Source: Geosiphon pyriformis
Lineage: Eukaryota; Glomeromycota; Glomeromycetes; Archaeosporales; Geosiphonaceae
Length of the DNA: 64,000 nt
Direction: 5' to 3'
NCBI GenBank assembly: GCA_016748015.1
Contig: JAAOMT010000777.1
Span: forward strand, 441,014-505,013
In this document: piece after piece, positions 32,561-43,897 of the stretch
How the letters are laid out: every line of letters starts with the position of its first letter
Numbering within the stretch: position 1 is the stretch's first letter
The notes under the pieces: generated by a model
What the model saw: only the letters and a program-made list of their open reading frames with translations
Database searches by the model: none
What the model was told of the DNA's origin: nothing
Made by a program: the position numbers and the translations under genes

Positions 32561-33459
32561 CTTCAAAATTATCTTTTGCTCTCATTGTGGTCAGGAGATC
32601 AACAAGAGAAAAAAGTTTTTTAATTTTTTTTGCTAATTTTAAACTTTTTTAATTTATATTTTGTTGAATTAAAATAGAGTTTTATTAATATTATTAGATA
32701 AAATTTAAATTATTAAATATTATTTAATAAATAATCTGATTTATATAATATACAGATATAATTAATATATAATAATTAAATCATATAATATTTTAAATTA
32801 TATAATATTTAAAAATTTATTAAAATATGTAGAAATTTATTAAATTTTTGTCCAAGTTTATAAATGATTTTAAATTTTTAAATTTTTTTATTAATATTAA
32901 ATTATATACTAAAACTTTTATATTATTAATTTTTCTTATTATTATACTTTTGGCTATTTTTGTTATTATTACTGTTAATTTTATAATTAATTTTAAGTTG
33001 AATTTTTTAAAATCTTAAATATTTAATTTGGCTGTATTAATTAAATTTATTATTAAACTAATTAATTTTTTGGTTATTTTAGTTACTTTTATTTAACCAA
33101 AAATATATGTAAAAAGTTTAAAATAGTAAAAATTTAATTATTATAGAATATATTATAAAAAAATTTATTAATTTTTTGGTTAATTTGTCTAAAAACTTTG
33201 TTAATTTTAAAATTAAGTATTATTAAAACATTTTTTAAATAATTAAATTATTAAATATTTAATAATATTATAACAAATAAATAATCTTAATATTAAAAAT
33301 AATATAAAAAAAATTAAATTGTTTTTAAGTAAATTTGTTTTTAATAATTAAAATTTAAATAGTTTTATTAATAAACTTAATAAATTAGATTTATTTTTAG
33401 CTTTGTTAATATTTTAATTAATTTAAGTAGTTGGTTACATATAAAAAACATATCCTTTT
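32561..33459. other. AT-rich relic zone with a decayed family-A LTR fragment
   Basis: No gene is seen. Bases 32690-32870 align in order with the family-A LTR (AATAATCTGATTTATATAAT near 32732 against AATAATCTGATTTGTATATT near 17570), so an LTR relic on the plus strand lies here. The block near 32945-33010 (TTGGCTATTTTTGTTATTAT) resembles the plus-strand LINE thumb region, which may be the decayed upstream part of the next LINE fragment. The rest is A/T runs. Confidence 0.45.
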
Positions 33460-35094
33460 TGTTGTTTGCTAATGTTAAGATGCTTTGGTTAGAAAAAATT
33501 TTAAGTCTAAAGCTGAGCCGCCATGTAATTTTCCAAGCAAAGTACTATATTATCCTGTATTATATGGTCTAAAAAAATTTGAGCAAATTTAGACTGAGGG
33601 AAAGTTAGCATCAGTTGTCATTTTTGCTAATGCTTCTGAGATTCTTGGTCAGCTTTTTGAGCACAAATTTCTGGATTTGCAAGTTTTGGGCTGGGCTTCT
33701 TTAAACCCTTTACAATATTCTGTATGGTTGCATATTAATTCTTTAAACAATTTTTTGGCTGGGATTGTGCATGTTTTTTTAGACAATAGTCTTTCTATAA
33801 CTAACAATCTGCCTTGTGCTTTTTGCTGTCCTGGCAGATTTCTTATTTCAAAAGTCTTGGAACTGTCATTGTATTATGATCATATTAGTTCTTTAAAGAG
33901 TTTTGGTGTGACTTTCTGTAACAGACTTTTAGACAAATGTGGCAAAGTTTTGGATTAGAAAACATTTTGACATTAGAAGAGATTGGATCCTAGGAGATCT
34001 GTGTCCTTTTGGTTTATTATGGTGTCAAAATTTTTGCATGATGCTGTGCTTACACTTGTGTCTCTTAACAGAGACTCTATGTTGGATGTTGATAGTGTGT
34101 TGTTATTTGGTCAGTTTTCTGATATTAAAGATAGTTTTCTTGAAATCTGGTTAAATACTTTTACTGTATATATAGATAGTTTCTTAAAAAGGCTTGGTTT
34201 TGTTAATGTGGCTGGGGGTGCTGCTATATTTTTTCTCAAAATTGATTTGGGTATTGGAATTCGGGTAGTTGGGTGTTTGTTTTCTATAATGACTGAATTA
34301 CAGGTTGTTGCTTTGGCTCTGGAATGTGTGTCCTCTTCTTGTTTAGTGATAGTATATTTAGACAGTTAGGCCACTTTGGATGCATGTGTCTCAGAATTGG
34401 TGTTGTCTGGTTCTGATTTTTGTAATTGTTGTTGGATAGAAAGAAAACATATTGCAAATTTGATTATTAATAAGGACATTTCTGTAGTCTGGTCAAAGAT
34501 CAAAGACCACTTGGGGGTTTTGAATAATGTCTATACAAATGCTTTGATGAGAGAAGCTGCTTACTCATCTTTGCTATTGCCAACTAATGCATATAAATAC
34601 TTTATTGTGGCTAATAGTCTGCTGGTTTTTGGTAATGTTTATTATTTTATTTGGAACATTTTTAGGTCAGTAAATCGGGTGCATTGGGAAATTAGTCTTG
34701 GTTCTAAAGTTTTAGGTGGTTTTTTAGTTCATAATATTAATTGAATCCATACTGTGACTGTTTGGCATCCTGATTTACATATGCTGTTAGAGTCTATGAG
34801 CAGAGCTTTTACTGGCTTGTGCACTTATTTTATGAAGGCTGTCTATGAAAAACTGTCTGTTGCTGTTAGGAAAAGGCTTTATAACAAACATTATCCTGAT
34901 GTTTTATGTTTGTATTATAGTAAAGTTGAGTTTTTTAATCATGTGTTCATGTGCTGCAAAGAGTTTAACTCTCACAAAGCAATTTTGTTTGAGTGTATTT
35001 TTTGTTGGAAATCTCTGGCTAGTTTTCATTTTCTTGCTTCTTTTGTGGTTATGGAATTCTTTCTCTCATGTTTATCTGATATTGGTCTGTATAT
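33460..35094 (+). pseudogene. LINE ORF2 C-terminal fragment (RNase H and extension)
   Basis: In one frame from about 33460 to 35094 this reads the same protein as 25864-27840 minus: FANASEILGQLFEHKFLDLQ, then FVNVAGGAAIFFLKIDLGIG, MTELQVVALALECVSS (Glu), IVYLDS (Asp), LGVLNNVYTNALMREAAY, and the Cys region VLCLYYSKVEFFNHVFMCCK. Stops occur at 33956, 34367 and 34742. The fragment lacks endonuclease and RT and ends where the LTR of element C starts at 35095, so the last codons of the open stretch up to 35122 are LTR sequence. It is in opposite orientation to the complete LINE. Confidence 0.8.
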
Positions 35095-35971
35095 TGTTAT
35101 AAATAATTATTTGGGGTCTTAAGTCAAATAACAAACTCATAACTTGGTGCTCAGAAGCTATTTGCAGTGATAGTAATTTGAAAGTATGGTTATCTGAAGG
35201 TTTTGGATTGAGTCTTTTGTATAATAAACAGAGATTTGATAGTTGTTTATCCATAGCTTCCCAGAATTGCAATTCTGTTAATTTTTTTCTTTAGCTTGAT
35301 AGCTGGTACTCTTCTGATAAGTAATTTATAATTTCTTTATATGCTCTACCCACTTGTAGGAGTTTTTTACCAGGCAATTTTTGATGTTAATAATTCAACA
35401 CTTAATCTTCAATCAATTAGTAAATTCAAAGAAATAACAAGAAAAATAAAAAAAAATGAAAAAAATAAAAGAAATAAGCCAAGGCAATTTGTATGTTAGT
35501 ATCCCATCAATAGCCATGATCAAGAGCTATTGTTCCAGTGGTGTTAAGTATCAATTACTATCAACATAAAGTGTTAATAGTGAGAGTGGATTAAGATAGT
35601 GAAATAATTATTTATTTGATATTGGTGAAGTGGAAGGTTGTTTTAGATCAAATCCAAACTGCAAAGTCTCTAACTAAAAGATTCTGCCTTTTCTACTTCT
35701 AACACTACTGCTATATATACATAATTGAGATTCCTTAATTTCTCAATTTCTCAATTCTTCACACCAAGAATCTTGGAATTCCTGGAATTCTGCAATTTCT
35801 TTGAAAAAAATCCTGGAATTCTGGAATCCTGTGATTTTTTGTATGAGAATTCTGAAATTCCTGGAATCCTGCAATTCTTTTGAGAGGAATTCTGGAATTC
35901 TACATTTACTATGGTTATTTCTGATTGGCTAATTTATATGCTAATATACTTCCTATATTCTATGAATAACA
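35095..35971 (-). repeat. 3-prime LTR of element C
   Basis: On the minus strand it starts TGTTATTCATAGAATATAGG, next to the polypurine tract, and ends at TAACA. It shares with the LTRs of B and D the palindromic GGAATTCC-rich stretch (here 35765-35915), a TATA box (near 35710) and the GATCAAGAGCTATTGTTCCA string. The left end abuts the LINE fragment. Confidence 0.85.
35765..35915. repeat. Palindrome-rich GGAATTCC block in the family-B/C/D LTR
   Basis: About ten overlapping copies of TGGAATTC, GGAATCCTG and their complements lie at roughly 12- and 22-base steps and can fold into many alternative hairpins. Equivalent blocks are at 37025-37185, 38970-39120, 47260-47360 and 56490-56650. They lie upstream of the LTR TATA box, in U3, where enhancers normally are. 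Confidence 0.7.
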
Positions 35972-35988
35972 TTATTCCTTTTTTTTTA
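35972..35988 (-). other. Polypurine tract of element C
   Basis: The minus strand reads TTAAAAAAAAAGGAATAA directly before the LTR. Elements B and D have AAAGGAGGGAATAA at this place, so the G-rich core has partly decayed to A. GATGGAGCTCAATA precedes it. Confidence 0.7.
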
Positions 35989-35989
35989 A

Positions 35990-36640
35990 TATTGAGCTCC
36001 ATCAAGATCTTCTAATTCTAATTCTCCATCTTTGAGTATTTCTTGAATTTTTTTTTTAAGAATTACTTGTGCTATCTTGTTCTGTAATTTTTCAAATTGA
36101 GCATTAATTATTTTTCCCATTTGGTTAATGATAATGAAATTCATTTCTGGATTGAGTAAAATTTCTGGTCGATCTTGGAATCTAGTGTGTAGCTAATAAA
36201 TAGCTTTTGCTTGTGTGGTCAAATTGTTCTTCTCCACAAATTGTTCTAATTGTTGTAGTATTGCTGTGTCAAATAATCATTTCATTTTATCTGTGTACAA
36301 GCTCTGAATGTTCAAGTGTTGTTCCAAATGAAAGTAACAAAAATTTTTTGGAAATTGTTGTATCCACCAATTCCAAGTTTCTATAATTAACTCTTGATAT
36401 TGGATGACTTTTAATTGTGTTTCTATTGCCAATTTTACTTTTGTGATTATTTTGTCCACAGTGTTTTCTGTATTTCTTCTTATTTTATCTTATGGTCTTT
36501 TTTTGGTGTTTATGTATTTGATAGTTTGTTGGTTGATTGTAATTTCCATTTCTTGTTGTTGGATTAGTTGAAAAAGTTGTTGTGCTAGTGAATGAATGCT
36601 GTTAGTAATCTCTATTTTCTGTTGTCTTTTGTCACATATA
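35990..36640 (-). pseudogene. ORF3 of element C (broken)
   Basis: The frame reads EITNSIHSLAQQLFQLIQQQ then EMEITINQQTI, a stop, DKIITKVKLAIETQLKVIQY, QQFPKNFCYFHLEQHLNIQS and, near the tract, GELELEDLDGAQY. It is colinear with ORF3 of element D (55743-56396). Stops at about 36276 and 36490. It lies between the integrase end and the LTR. No function is recognised. Confidence 0.65.
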
Positions 36641-36699
36641 CTATGTCTTTATATATTCTTTTGGTTATTTAATTTTACATGTTTGGTTTAATAATTATA

Positions 36700-36957
36700 A
36701 TTGGTTCTAGATCTAATGAAATCTTATCTGGTTTGACTAGTATTCTCTGTACTCCTAATTGTGAAATATTACTGGTAGATAATAATGCTAGCTGGTAATA
36801 TTGTTTTAGTTGATTACTATGTGCTGCTTTGGTTAAGATTTTGTTATTTAATCTTAATTTATAAGCTCTATTTCCAAGAATTTCTTCTATGTAAAATAGT
36901 CCATCCCATTTGGAGTCAAATTTTCCACTCTATTGTTTTTCTACTTTAGTATGATGT
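36700..36957 (-). pseudogene. Integrase C-terminus of element C, distal part
   Basis: The minus strand carries SGKFDSKWDGLFYIEEILGN, AYKLRLNNKIL and a terminal LEPIIII. It is the continuation of 40868 onward; element B inserted between the codons for the tract that element D reads as LLHHTKVEKQWSGKF. It corresponds to the GPY/F end of the integrase. Confidence 0.7.
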
Positions 36958-37732
36958 TGTTACTCATAAAATATAAGAAGTATATTAGCATATAAATTAG
37001 CCAATTAGAAGTAGTCATAGTAAATGTGGAATTCCAGGATTTTTCTTAAGAGGAATTGCAGGATTCCAGGAATCTCAAGATTCTTGTATAAGGAATCATA
37101 GAATTTCAGAATTCCAAGATTCTTCTCAAAAGAAATTACAGGATTTTAGGAATTCCAGGATTCCTGGTGTGAAGAATTGAGGAATTGAGAAATTTCAAAT
37201 ACATATATATAGCAGTAGTATTAGAAGTTAGAAAATCAGTCAATAGGACTCAAAATCAATTGATACTTAAAAACACTGGAACAATAGCTCTTGATTATGG
37301 CTATTGACAAGATACTAACTTGCAATTACTTTTGTTTATTTTTTTACTTTTTTCTTTATTGTTTTTATTTTCTTTATTGTTTTGATTTTATTGTTGTGTA
37401 CTAATTAATTGAGAATTAAAGCACTAAATTATTGACGTCACAGATAGCCTGGTAAAAGACTCAGAGATAAGAGTAAGAATATATATATTAATGAATAGCT
37501 TACCAGAAGAGCACAACTGCCAGATTAAACCAGCCATTATGCTGAAAACAGAAATTGGGAAAACAACTTACCAACTACATTATTATCAAATCTCTGTTTA
37601 TTATACAAAAAACTCAACTCTAAAATTTTCAAATACAACCAATGTATCAATATTACCAGCATTATCAAGATATTAAGTACCAAGTTATGAATTTGTTATT
37701 TAATTTGAAATCCCAAATAATCATCTATAACA
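36958..37732 (+). repeat. 5-prime LTR of element B
   Basis: It runs TGTTACTCATAAAATATAAG to ATCATCTATAACA, 775 bp. It lacks about 200 bases present in the 3-prime copy between CAATTGAT and CAATTAAT, a deletion between short direct repeats. The primer site TTTGGTGCTCCCTGTGAG follows at 37733. Confidence 0.85.
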
Positions 37733-37796
37733 TTTGGTGCTCCCTGTGAGATATAATCCAACAGAGAATCAGCACCAGCAACAACCATGTAAAAAA

Positions 37797-38801
37797 GTGA
37801 CAGACCAAGAGAAAACAAGAGAAAATTACTTAGGATTTGCAAAATCTTTATTTTATCATTATCTTTGAAAAACTCGTTATATTGAAACTCCTATCATTCA
37901 AAACCTGATTATTAAAACCCCAAACATTCATTAAATTAAAACTTTATTTATTTGAAACCTGATAATTCCAACCCTACTATCGTATAAAAAAACTTACCTT
38001 TGATAAAACTCGTTAAAACTCTGACCCAATAGTTCAAAACCCAAACATTTGAAACCCAATAATTTTAATCTCACTATTACACAAAAGAACTTACCATTAA
38101 TAAAACTTGTTAAATCTTTAGCAATTCAAACTTCAGGAATTATTCAAAAACCTGAACATTCAAAGTTCGATAAATTCCAAACACCACTATTGAACAAGGA
38201 AACTTACCTCAAATAAAACCTATTAAATCTCTAGAAATTCAAAACTCTGATTATTTAAAGATCTGATGAAAAAATTCTAGAAAAACTACTCAGATTCATA
38301 CTTATCTGTACAAAAACTGTCTTTTTCCATGCCAAAAGTCAGTGTTGGGAAAGTGTCAATACAAAAAAGACTTGGAGAAGAAAAAGGAATTTGAGAATCA
38401 GCAATACCAAAATCGATCAACAAATCATCAAAACTCACTTAACAGTCCCAAGTTACAATCCACTTTCATGCATCATATATTCGAACTCCAAGAAAGACGA
38501 GCCAATCAGCAAGAATTGGAATCAGAACTTAATCCCAATTTAAACTTTGCTAATAACAACAACAATTCAAACTCCGCTAAATGACAATGACAATTTAAAC
38601 TCTGCCAACAATAATTCAAACTCTGTTTCAAACACCAAACAATATATTATGCTTTTAGATCTTACAATAGAGCAGGAATTAATTAAATTTAGTGATAATA
38701 ATAAGAGCATTATGTTTAAACATGCACATAATACAGATGCAAGATTTGAATGTGAATATTCTGGACAAATCACTATAGTTAAAAACTCCAGTCACATATA
38801 A
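37797..38801 (+). pseudogene. Gag start and dUTPase-leader remnant in element B
   Basis: At 37797 a GTG begins VTDQEKTRENYLGFAKSLF, the gag N-terminus of the family, and a stop soon follows. Most of gag-pol is missing. From about 38460 the reading resumes in the Asn/Ser-rich leader and 38547-38801 runs YIMLLDLTIEQELIKFSDNN then NTDARFECEYSGQ, matching the segment before and including dUTPase motif 1 in elements C and D. It then ends at the polypurine tract AAAGGAGGGAATAA (38890-38902). Confidence 0.6.
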
Positions 38802-38902
38802 AATTAGATATAAAAATAGCAATAAAAATTACAGCAACAACATTGATACAAAAGAGAAATTTAGAAGATTTCACAGAAGCTCAATATTAAAGGAGGGAAT
38901 AA

Positions 38903-40863
38903 TATTACTCATAAAATATAAGAAGTATATTAGCATATAAATTAGCCAATTAGAAGTAGCTGTAGTAAATGTAGAATTCCAGGATTCCTTTTAAGAGGAA
39001 TTGCAGGATTCCAGAAATTTCAAGATTCTTGTATAAGGAATTATAGAATTCCAGAATTTTAGAATTCTTCTCAAAAGGAATTACAGAATTCCAGGAATTC
39101 TAGGATTTCTGGTGTGAAAAATTAAGAAATTGAGAAATTTCAAATATGTTGTTACCAGATGAAATTAGAGATATTATTTAGCATGAAATTATCTTATAAA
39201 TCCTATCATTAATTAGCATATTATCATTTCAAATTATCACTTATTACATTAGCAAAATGTCCAAAATTATCATTTAATTAATAACCCAATTTGTACACAA
39301 CACAAATGTAACCTAATTGCAATAATCAAATCATGTAATACCCTGAACTATGTAACATTCAAAAGTTTGCCGAAATTTGTAGAAATTCACCAAAATAATT
39401 GATAGTTTACCGAAATATCTAATAGTTTGCAGAAATAACTTGTAGTTCGCCAAAATGTATCTTTAGTTCAGCGAAATTATAGAAAATACCAAAGTTTAAG
39501 TTCATAGAATAGTGTTATAACAAGTTGTATAAAAGAAGAGCTTCTCTCTTTGAGAAAATGTATCTTATTTTAGATTTATCTCTTAAAACCATTCCTACAC
39601 ACACAAAAAGAAATAAATATCAAATAATTCAAAAAAACCAAATTCTTTAATTATTGTACTTGGAAAATCCCCAAAACCCAACTAACATTTCGAAATTGAT
39701 TAGCTACCAATTTCAGTAAACTGTTAGTGACTCCAGGCCTGGATAGAAAACGTTTCTCTTGACAAAAATTCTATTTCTTTTACATTTCTTTTATTTTTCT
39801 TTTATTTTCTTATTACAATCATTAGAGTAGCCTACAGACAAGATTCCTGTAGAAGAGTTGACTTTCACAGCAAAGTAACTATACATTTTAGTAAGCTTCC
39901 AGATGAGCAATTTCTGGAAAAGAGTTGACATTTACTACAACGTAATTACATAAAGTAACTGGTAAGAAATTGGCCATTCTACTTATAAGCCCAGCAGTTC
40001 AAATTATAGGAGATAATTTGAAGTTAAAATTCAGTTACTGGAGGTTCAACCACATCCAAAAAACGTGAATTTACAGCAAACAAGTATCAACAACATTACA
40101 GAAAAGAGACCAAAAACCTCCAGTAACAATGTATATATAGCAGTAGTATCAGAAGTTAGAAAATCAATCAATAGGACTCAAAGTCAATTGATTCACAGAG
40201 TCAATTAGACTCACAGAATCAATTAGACTCACAAATCATAATTATTAAAAATACAAAAAAAAGAATTCTTTAGTTAGAGACCTCTCAGTTTAGATTTGAT
40301 TTAAGCAATCTTCTATTCACAAATATTAAATAAATAATTATTCACTATTTCAATCCATTCTCCACTATCAACATTTCATGTTGATAGCAATTAATACTTA
40401 AAAACACTAGAACAATAGCTTTTGATCATGGCTATTGACAGAATACTAACTTGCAATTGCTTTTGTTTATTTCTTTACCTTTTTCTTTATTGTTTTTATT
40501 TTCTTTCTTGTTTTGATTTTATTGTTGTTTACTAATTGATTGAGGATTAAAGCACTGAATTATTGACATTACAGATAGCCTGGTAAAAGACCCAGAAATA
40601 AGGGTAAGAATATATATATTAACGGATAGCTTACTAGAAAGACACAACTGCCAGATTAAACTGGCCACCACGCTAAAAACAGAAATTGAGAAAACAACTC
40701 ACCAACCATATCGTCATTAAATTTTTGTCTATTATACAAAAAACTCAACTCTAAAACCTTCAAATACAACCAATGTACCAGTATTACCAGCATTATTAAG
40801 ATATTGAGCACCAAGTTACAGATTTGTTATTTGATTTGAGACCTCAAATAATCATCTGTAACA
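38903..40863 (+). repeat. 3-prime LTR of element B, split by a solo LTR
   Basis: The first part is 38903-39149 and the second 40133-40863, together about 978 bp. It starts TATTACTC (TG decayed to TA) and ends ATCATCTGTAACA. A short tandem repeat, CAATTAGACTCACAGAAT, about 18 bases in three copies, lies near 40176-40236. Confidence 0.8.
39150..40128 (+). mobile_element. Solo LTR of family A, nested in the LTR of element B
   Basis: It runs TGTTACCAGATGAAATTAGA to AACCTCCAGTAACA, 979 bp, and is the reverse complement of the LTRs of element A. ATGT lies on both sides (39146-39149 and 40129-40132) and removing it restores a continuous LTR of element B. It is better preserved than the relic at 17445. 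It contains the TATA string GTTGTATAAAAGAAGAGC near 39525. Confidence 0.9.
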
Positions 40864-40867
40864 ATGT

Positions 40868-41760
40868 AGAAGTACTTTGTTTCCAATCTTAAATTCAACT
40901 GGTTTCTCTGATAGTTGGTTATCATGTCTTTTTTTTTGTTTTTCTTGTAACTTTTAAATATTATTAGCTGTTCTTCTCTATGTGTTTTCTAATGTCTCCA
41001 TTAAGTTATATGTTTTTTTCAACAATGTTCTTTGAAAATTTTCTTCTGTTATTGATTCTGTTAAATATGTCTTGACTTCTATCTTAACTGGTAATGTTGC
41101 TGTTCTACTGTATACTAATTCGAATGATGTTGTTTATGTAGTGTCTTGCTTCATTGTCTGATAAGCAAATAACACCAATGATATAATCAAATCTCATTTA
41201 TTCTGGTTTTTTTAGCTGATTTTGGCAATGGTTTCACACAATATTCTGTTGAACCTCTTAACTAACCTATTTGTTTGTGAATGGTATGATGATAATAATG
41301 GTCTTTTTATCTCAAATCTTTGACTTAATTCTGCTAGTGTTTTCTTCACAAAGTGAGTTCCTTAATCTGATAGTAGTTCTTTTGGACATCTGTGTTGACA
41401 AATCAAATCTTGATAAACAAATTTGGCAATGGATTCTGCATCTGCTCTTTGAATTGCTTTTGCTTCTGGCCATTTTGTGAAATAATTCATGGCTACTGCA
41501 ATATATCTGTTGCCTCTGCTGGTTATTGTTAATGATCCAACTAAGTTAATTCTAATATGATTAAATGGTTGTTTCACTTTGATTGGTCTCAATGGTTCAC
41601 TGGGTTTTATTCTACCTCTTCTTTAACAAGCATTACAATTTTGAACATATTGAATAATGTCTGAATATATTGATGGCCAATAGTATTTTTTTCTGGTTTT
41701 TTCCATGGTTGCTTCTTTGTAAAAATGTCCTGCTGTTGAATCTAAGTGATGTTAAATAAT
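40868..41760 (-). pseudogene. Integrase of element C (catalytic residues lost)
   Basis: The core is open at 41362-41592 and reads FNHIRINLVGSLTITSRGNR, AVAMNYFTKWPEAKAI and RHRCPKELLSD-like CQHRCPKELLSD. The first catalytic Asp is Asn (MNYF against IDYF in element D). The Glu motif reads NRLVKRFNR near 41250, where element D has NELVERFNR. The zinc-binding Cys pair is near 41620-41650. Several stops. The C-terminal part runs up to the insertion of element B. Confidence 0.8.
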
Positions 41761-42100
41761 ATTGTTTCTTTTTTCAGTTCTGTGATTACTCTAGTTAGTT
41801 GATCTGGATTCTTTCTGTTTTTTTGGTAAAGTATATTTTGGTAATTAATAAAATATTTTGATTGTTGTTTTATGTTGTTTTGTTCTTTTTAAAATAATTT
41901 CTTCTTGAACAATTAGGTATTTATATAATGTTGAAGTTGTTGGTATTTTTGGATATTCATGTTTTGTTATATTTTTGGATTGAAATGTTTTTTTAGATTT
42001 GTCTCATTTATAACAAACCATCAACATTTCTATTGTCTTTTCCCTTTTTATAATGTATTATAAATGTATATAATGATAGTGCTATTTTCCATCTTGCATG
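41761..42100 (-). pseudogene. RNase H-integrase linker of element C
   Basis: This is decayed coding sequence colinear with 54150-54520 of element D (KIALSLYTFIIHYKKGKDNR, then an Asn/Gln-rich stretch and the integrase N-terminus). Many stops. Nothing else is seen here. Confidence 0.5.
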
Positions 42101-43430
42101 GTAATCATCTCCAAATTCTTGCTTCTGGATTGAAGTCAATTCTTTGTAATCAGTATATACATCAAACTTTTGACTTAAGTATTTTTTCCATTTAATAACA
42201 GTCTAATAGATAGCTAAGTGTTCCAGTGCTAGAGTTCTATAGTTTTTTTCAGCTGAATTTAAGCTTCTACTGGTATAAGCTATTGAATGTTTTCTTCTAT
42301 TTGGTCTTCTCTGTAATAGTACTGCTCCTAATGCTTGGCCTGATGTATCAGTGGTAATAATAAATGGTTTGCTGTGATTTGGATACATCAACACTGGATC
42401 TTGAATAAACTTTCTTCTCAGTGTGTCAAATGCTTCTTGTTGAGCTTCTGTCCATTTATACTTTATATTCTTAGTTTGTAAATGATGAAATGGCTGGGCC
42501 AGTTTAGAAAAGTTCTTAATAAAATGGCAATAATATTCTGCAAATCCCATAAATGTTCTTAGTTTTGTCAAGTTGGTTGATACTGGAAAGTTTTTTACTA
42601 TTGCAATCTTATATAAATTCATTTTGATACTGTTTTTGCTTACAACATGTTCCAAAAACTTGAGTTCTGTTTTTCCAAAGAAGTATTTGTTGGCATTTAG
42701 TTTCAATCCTGCTCATTTAAGTCTTTCAAATACTTGTTGGAAATGATACAAATGATCATCAAATGTTTTTGAGAACACATTGGTGTTATCCAAATATACA
42801 ACTACTGATTTCCATAATAGTCTAGTATAGACAATTTTCATAAGTTTCTGAAACATAGCTGGAGCATTCATTAAGTCAAATGGCATAACTTCGAATTCAA
42901 AATTCTCTTCTTATGTTATAAAAGCTGTTTTTTCTTTATCTTCTGGCTTTATGACTACTTGCCAGTAACCACTGTCTAAGTTCAAAGTTGAAAACCATTT
43001 TTTTCCTCCAAAAGCATCAAACAGTTTTTGGATCTTTGGAGTCAGGTAGCTATCATCTTTGGTTATTCCATTCAGTTTTCAATAATCCACACAAAAATGG
43101 ATCTTTCTATTCTTCTTTCAGACTAGTACCATTGGTAATGACTATGGGCTTATTGATGATTGAATTAACCTGTTGTTAAGCATCCGATTAATTTCTTGAT
43201 GAATGATTTCATGGCTGGCTGGTGATACTCTGTATGCTCTTTGTTTAATTGGCATCACATCTCCAGTTTTAATTTGATGTTAGATAATGTCAGTTCTGCC
43301 AAATTTATTTTCACTGGCAAAGATATCATTGAAATTGTTAAGTAACATCTTGAGCTGCATACATTGTAGTGGGTCTAGATTTCCCAAGTTCATCTGTTTC
43401 AATTGTTCTGGTTAGAGCAGATAGCATTTT
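42101..43430 (-). pseudogene. RT and RNase H of element C (broken)
   Basis: RT motifs: KNRKIHFCVDY, KWFSTLNLDSGYWQV, FEFEVMPFDLMNAPAMFQKL. The catalytic box VVYLDNTNVFSKTF is at 42785-42796, with the second Asp changed to Asn. The open stretch 42203-42706 covers the thumb and connection (KTELKFLEHVVSKN, FAEYYCHFIKNFSK) and RNase H: Asp in TTDTSGQALGAVL, Glu in LALEHLAIY, Asp in DVYTDYKELTSI (His of TDH is Tyr). Stops near 43137, 42914, 42717 and 42203. It shares one frame with the protease and dUTPase. Confidence 0.85.
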
Positions 43431-43432
43431 TC

Positions 43433-43831
43433 TCATCCATATATTGTTTGTGATGTAATATCCACATATCTACACAATTGTGGAAAATCTGGAATAGTAT
43501 CTGGTAGTTGATCTTCAATTTTGGTGGTTAAATGTCCAATGGTAGTTTCTTTTGGTATCTTGATAATATTTTCTATGTTGTTGTAAATAGAAATTTTAAT
43601 GTGATTGTGGTTTTTAGCTGGTATATGTAAATTGACTAATCCAATTTTTTTTGATTCACAAAGTGTTGCTTCTGTCTCAAAAATCTGAACCTGATCCTTT
43701 ATTTTTCTTTCTATGACTACTATGTACTGGTCATATGGTGGAATAGAAATTGGTTGATGAGTGGAGATAATTTCTCTCTTGTCAACAATTTCTTCCTTTG
43801 CCATATTAACTGGTATATCTATTTTATCCAT
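43433..43831 (-). pseudogene. dUTPase-RT linker of element C
   Basis: Open over 132 codons, in frame: DKIDIPVNMAKEEIVDKREI, then IPPYDQYIVVIERKIKDQVQ, LCESKKIGLVNLHIPAKNHN and TTIGHLTTKIEDQLPDTIPD. The start directly continues dUTPase motif 5 of the neighbour frame. The rest is a beta-rich segment of about 110 residues also present in element D (52510-52830). I do not recognise a domain; it may be part of an extended protease-like or connection fold. Confidence 0.5.
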
Positions 43832-43897
43832 TGATTCAAAACTCTGTATCTCTCTAGCTGTAATCCCTAATTCTTTCCTGTTTTCTATTGAGATTAG

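Larger units (their letters stand above)
36958..40863 (+). mobile_element. Internally deleted LTR element B (non-autonomous)
   Basis: Two LTRs of the C/D family (36958-37732 and 38903-40863, the latter split by a solo LTR) flank only 1170 bases of internal sequence. ATGT stands on both sides (36954-36957 and 40864-40867), a 4-bp target duplication. The internal part keeps the primer site, the first gag codons and a piece around the start of the dUTPase, then the polypurine tract. RT and integrase are missing, so any mobility would have depended on other copies. Confidence 0.85.

Noticed and set aside
35765-35915. Heat-shock-element or STAT-like sites in the GGAATTCC array
   Set aside because: Spacing between GAA and TTC does not fit the heat-shock consensus, and TTCNNNGAA (STAT) has no meaning in a fungus; only the repeat itself is reported.
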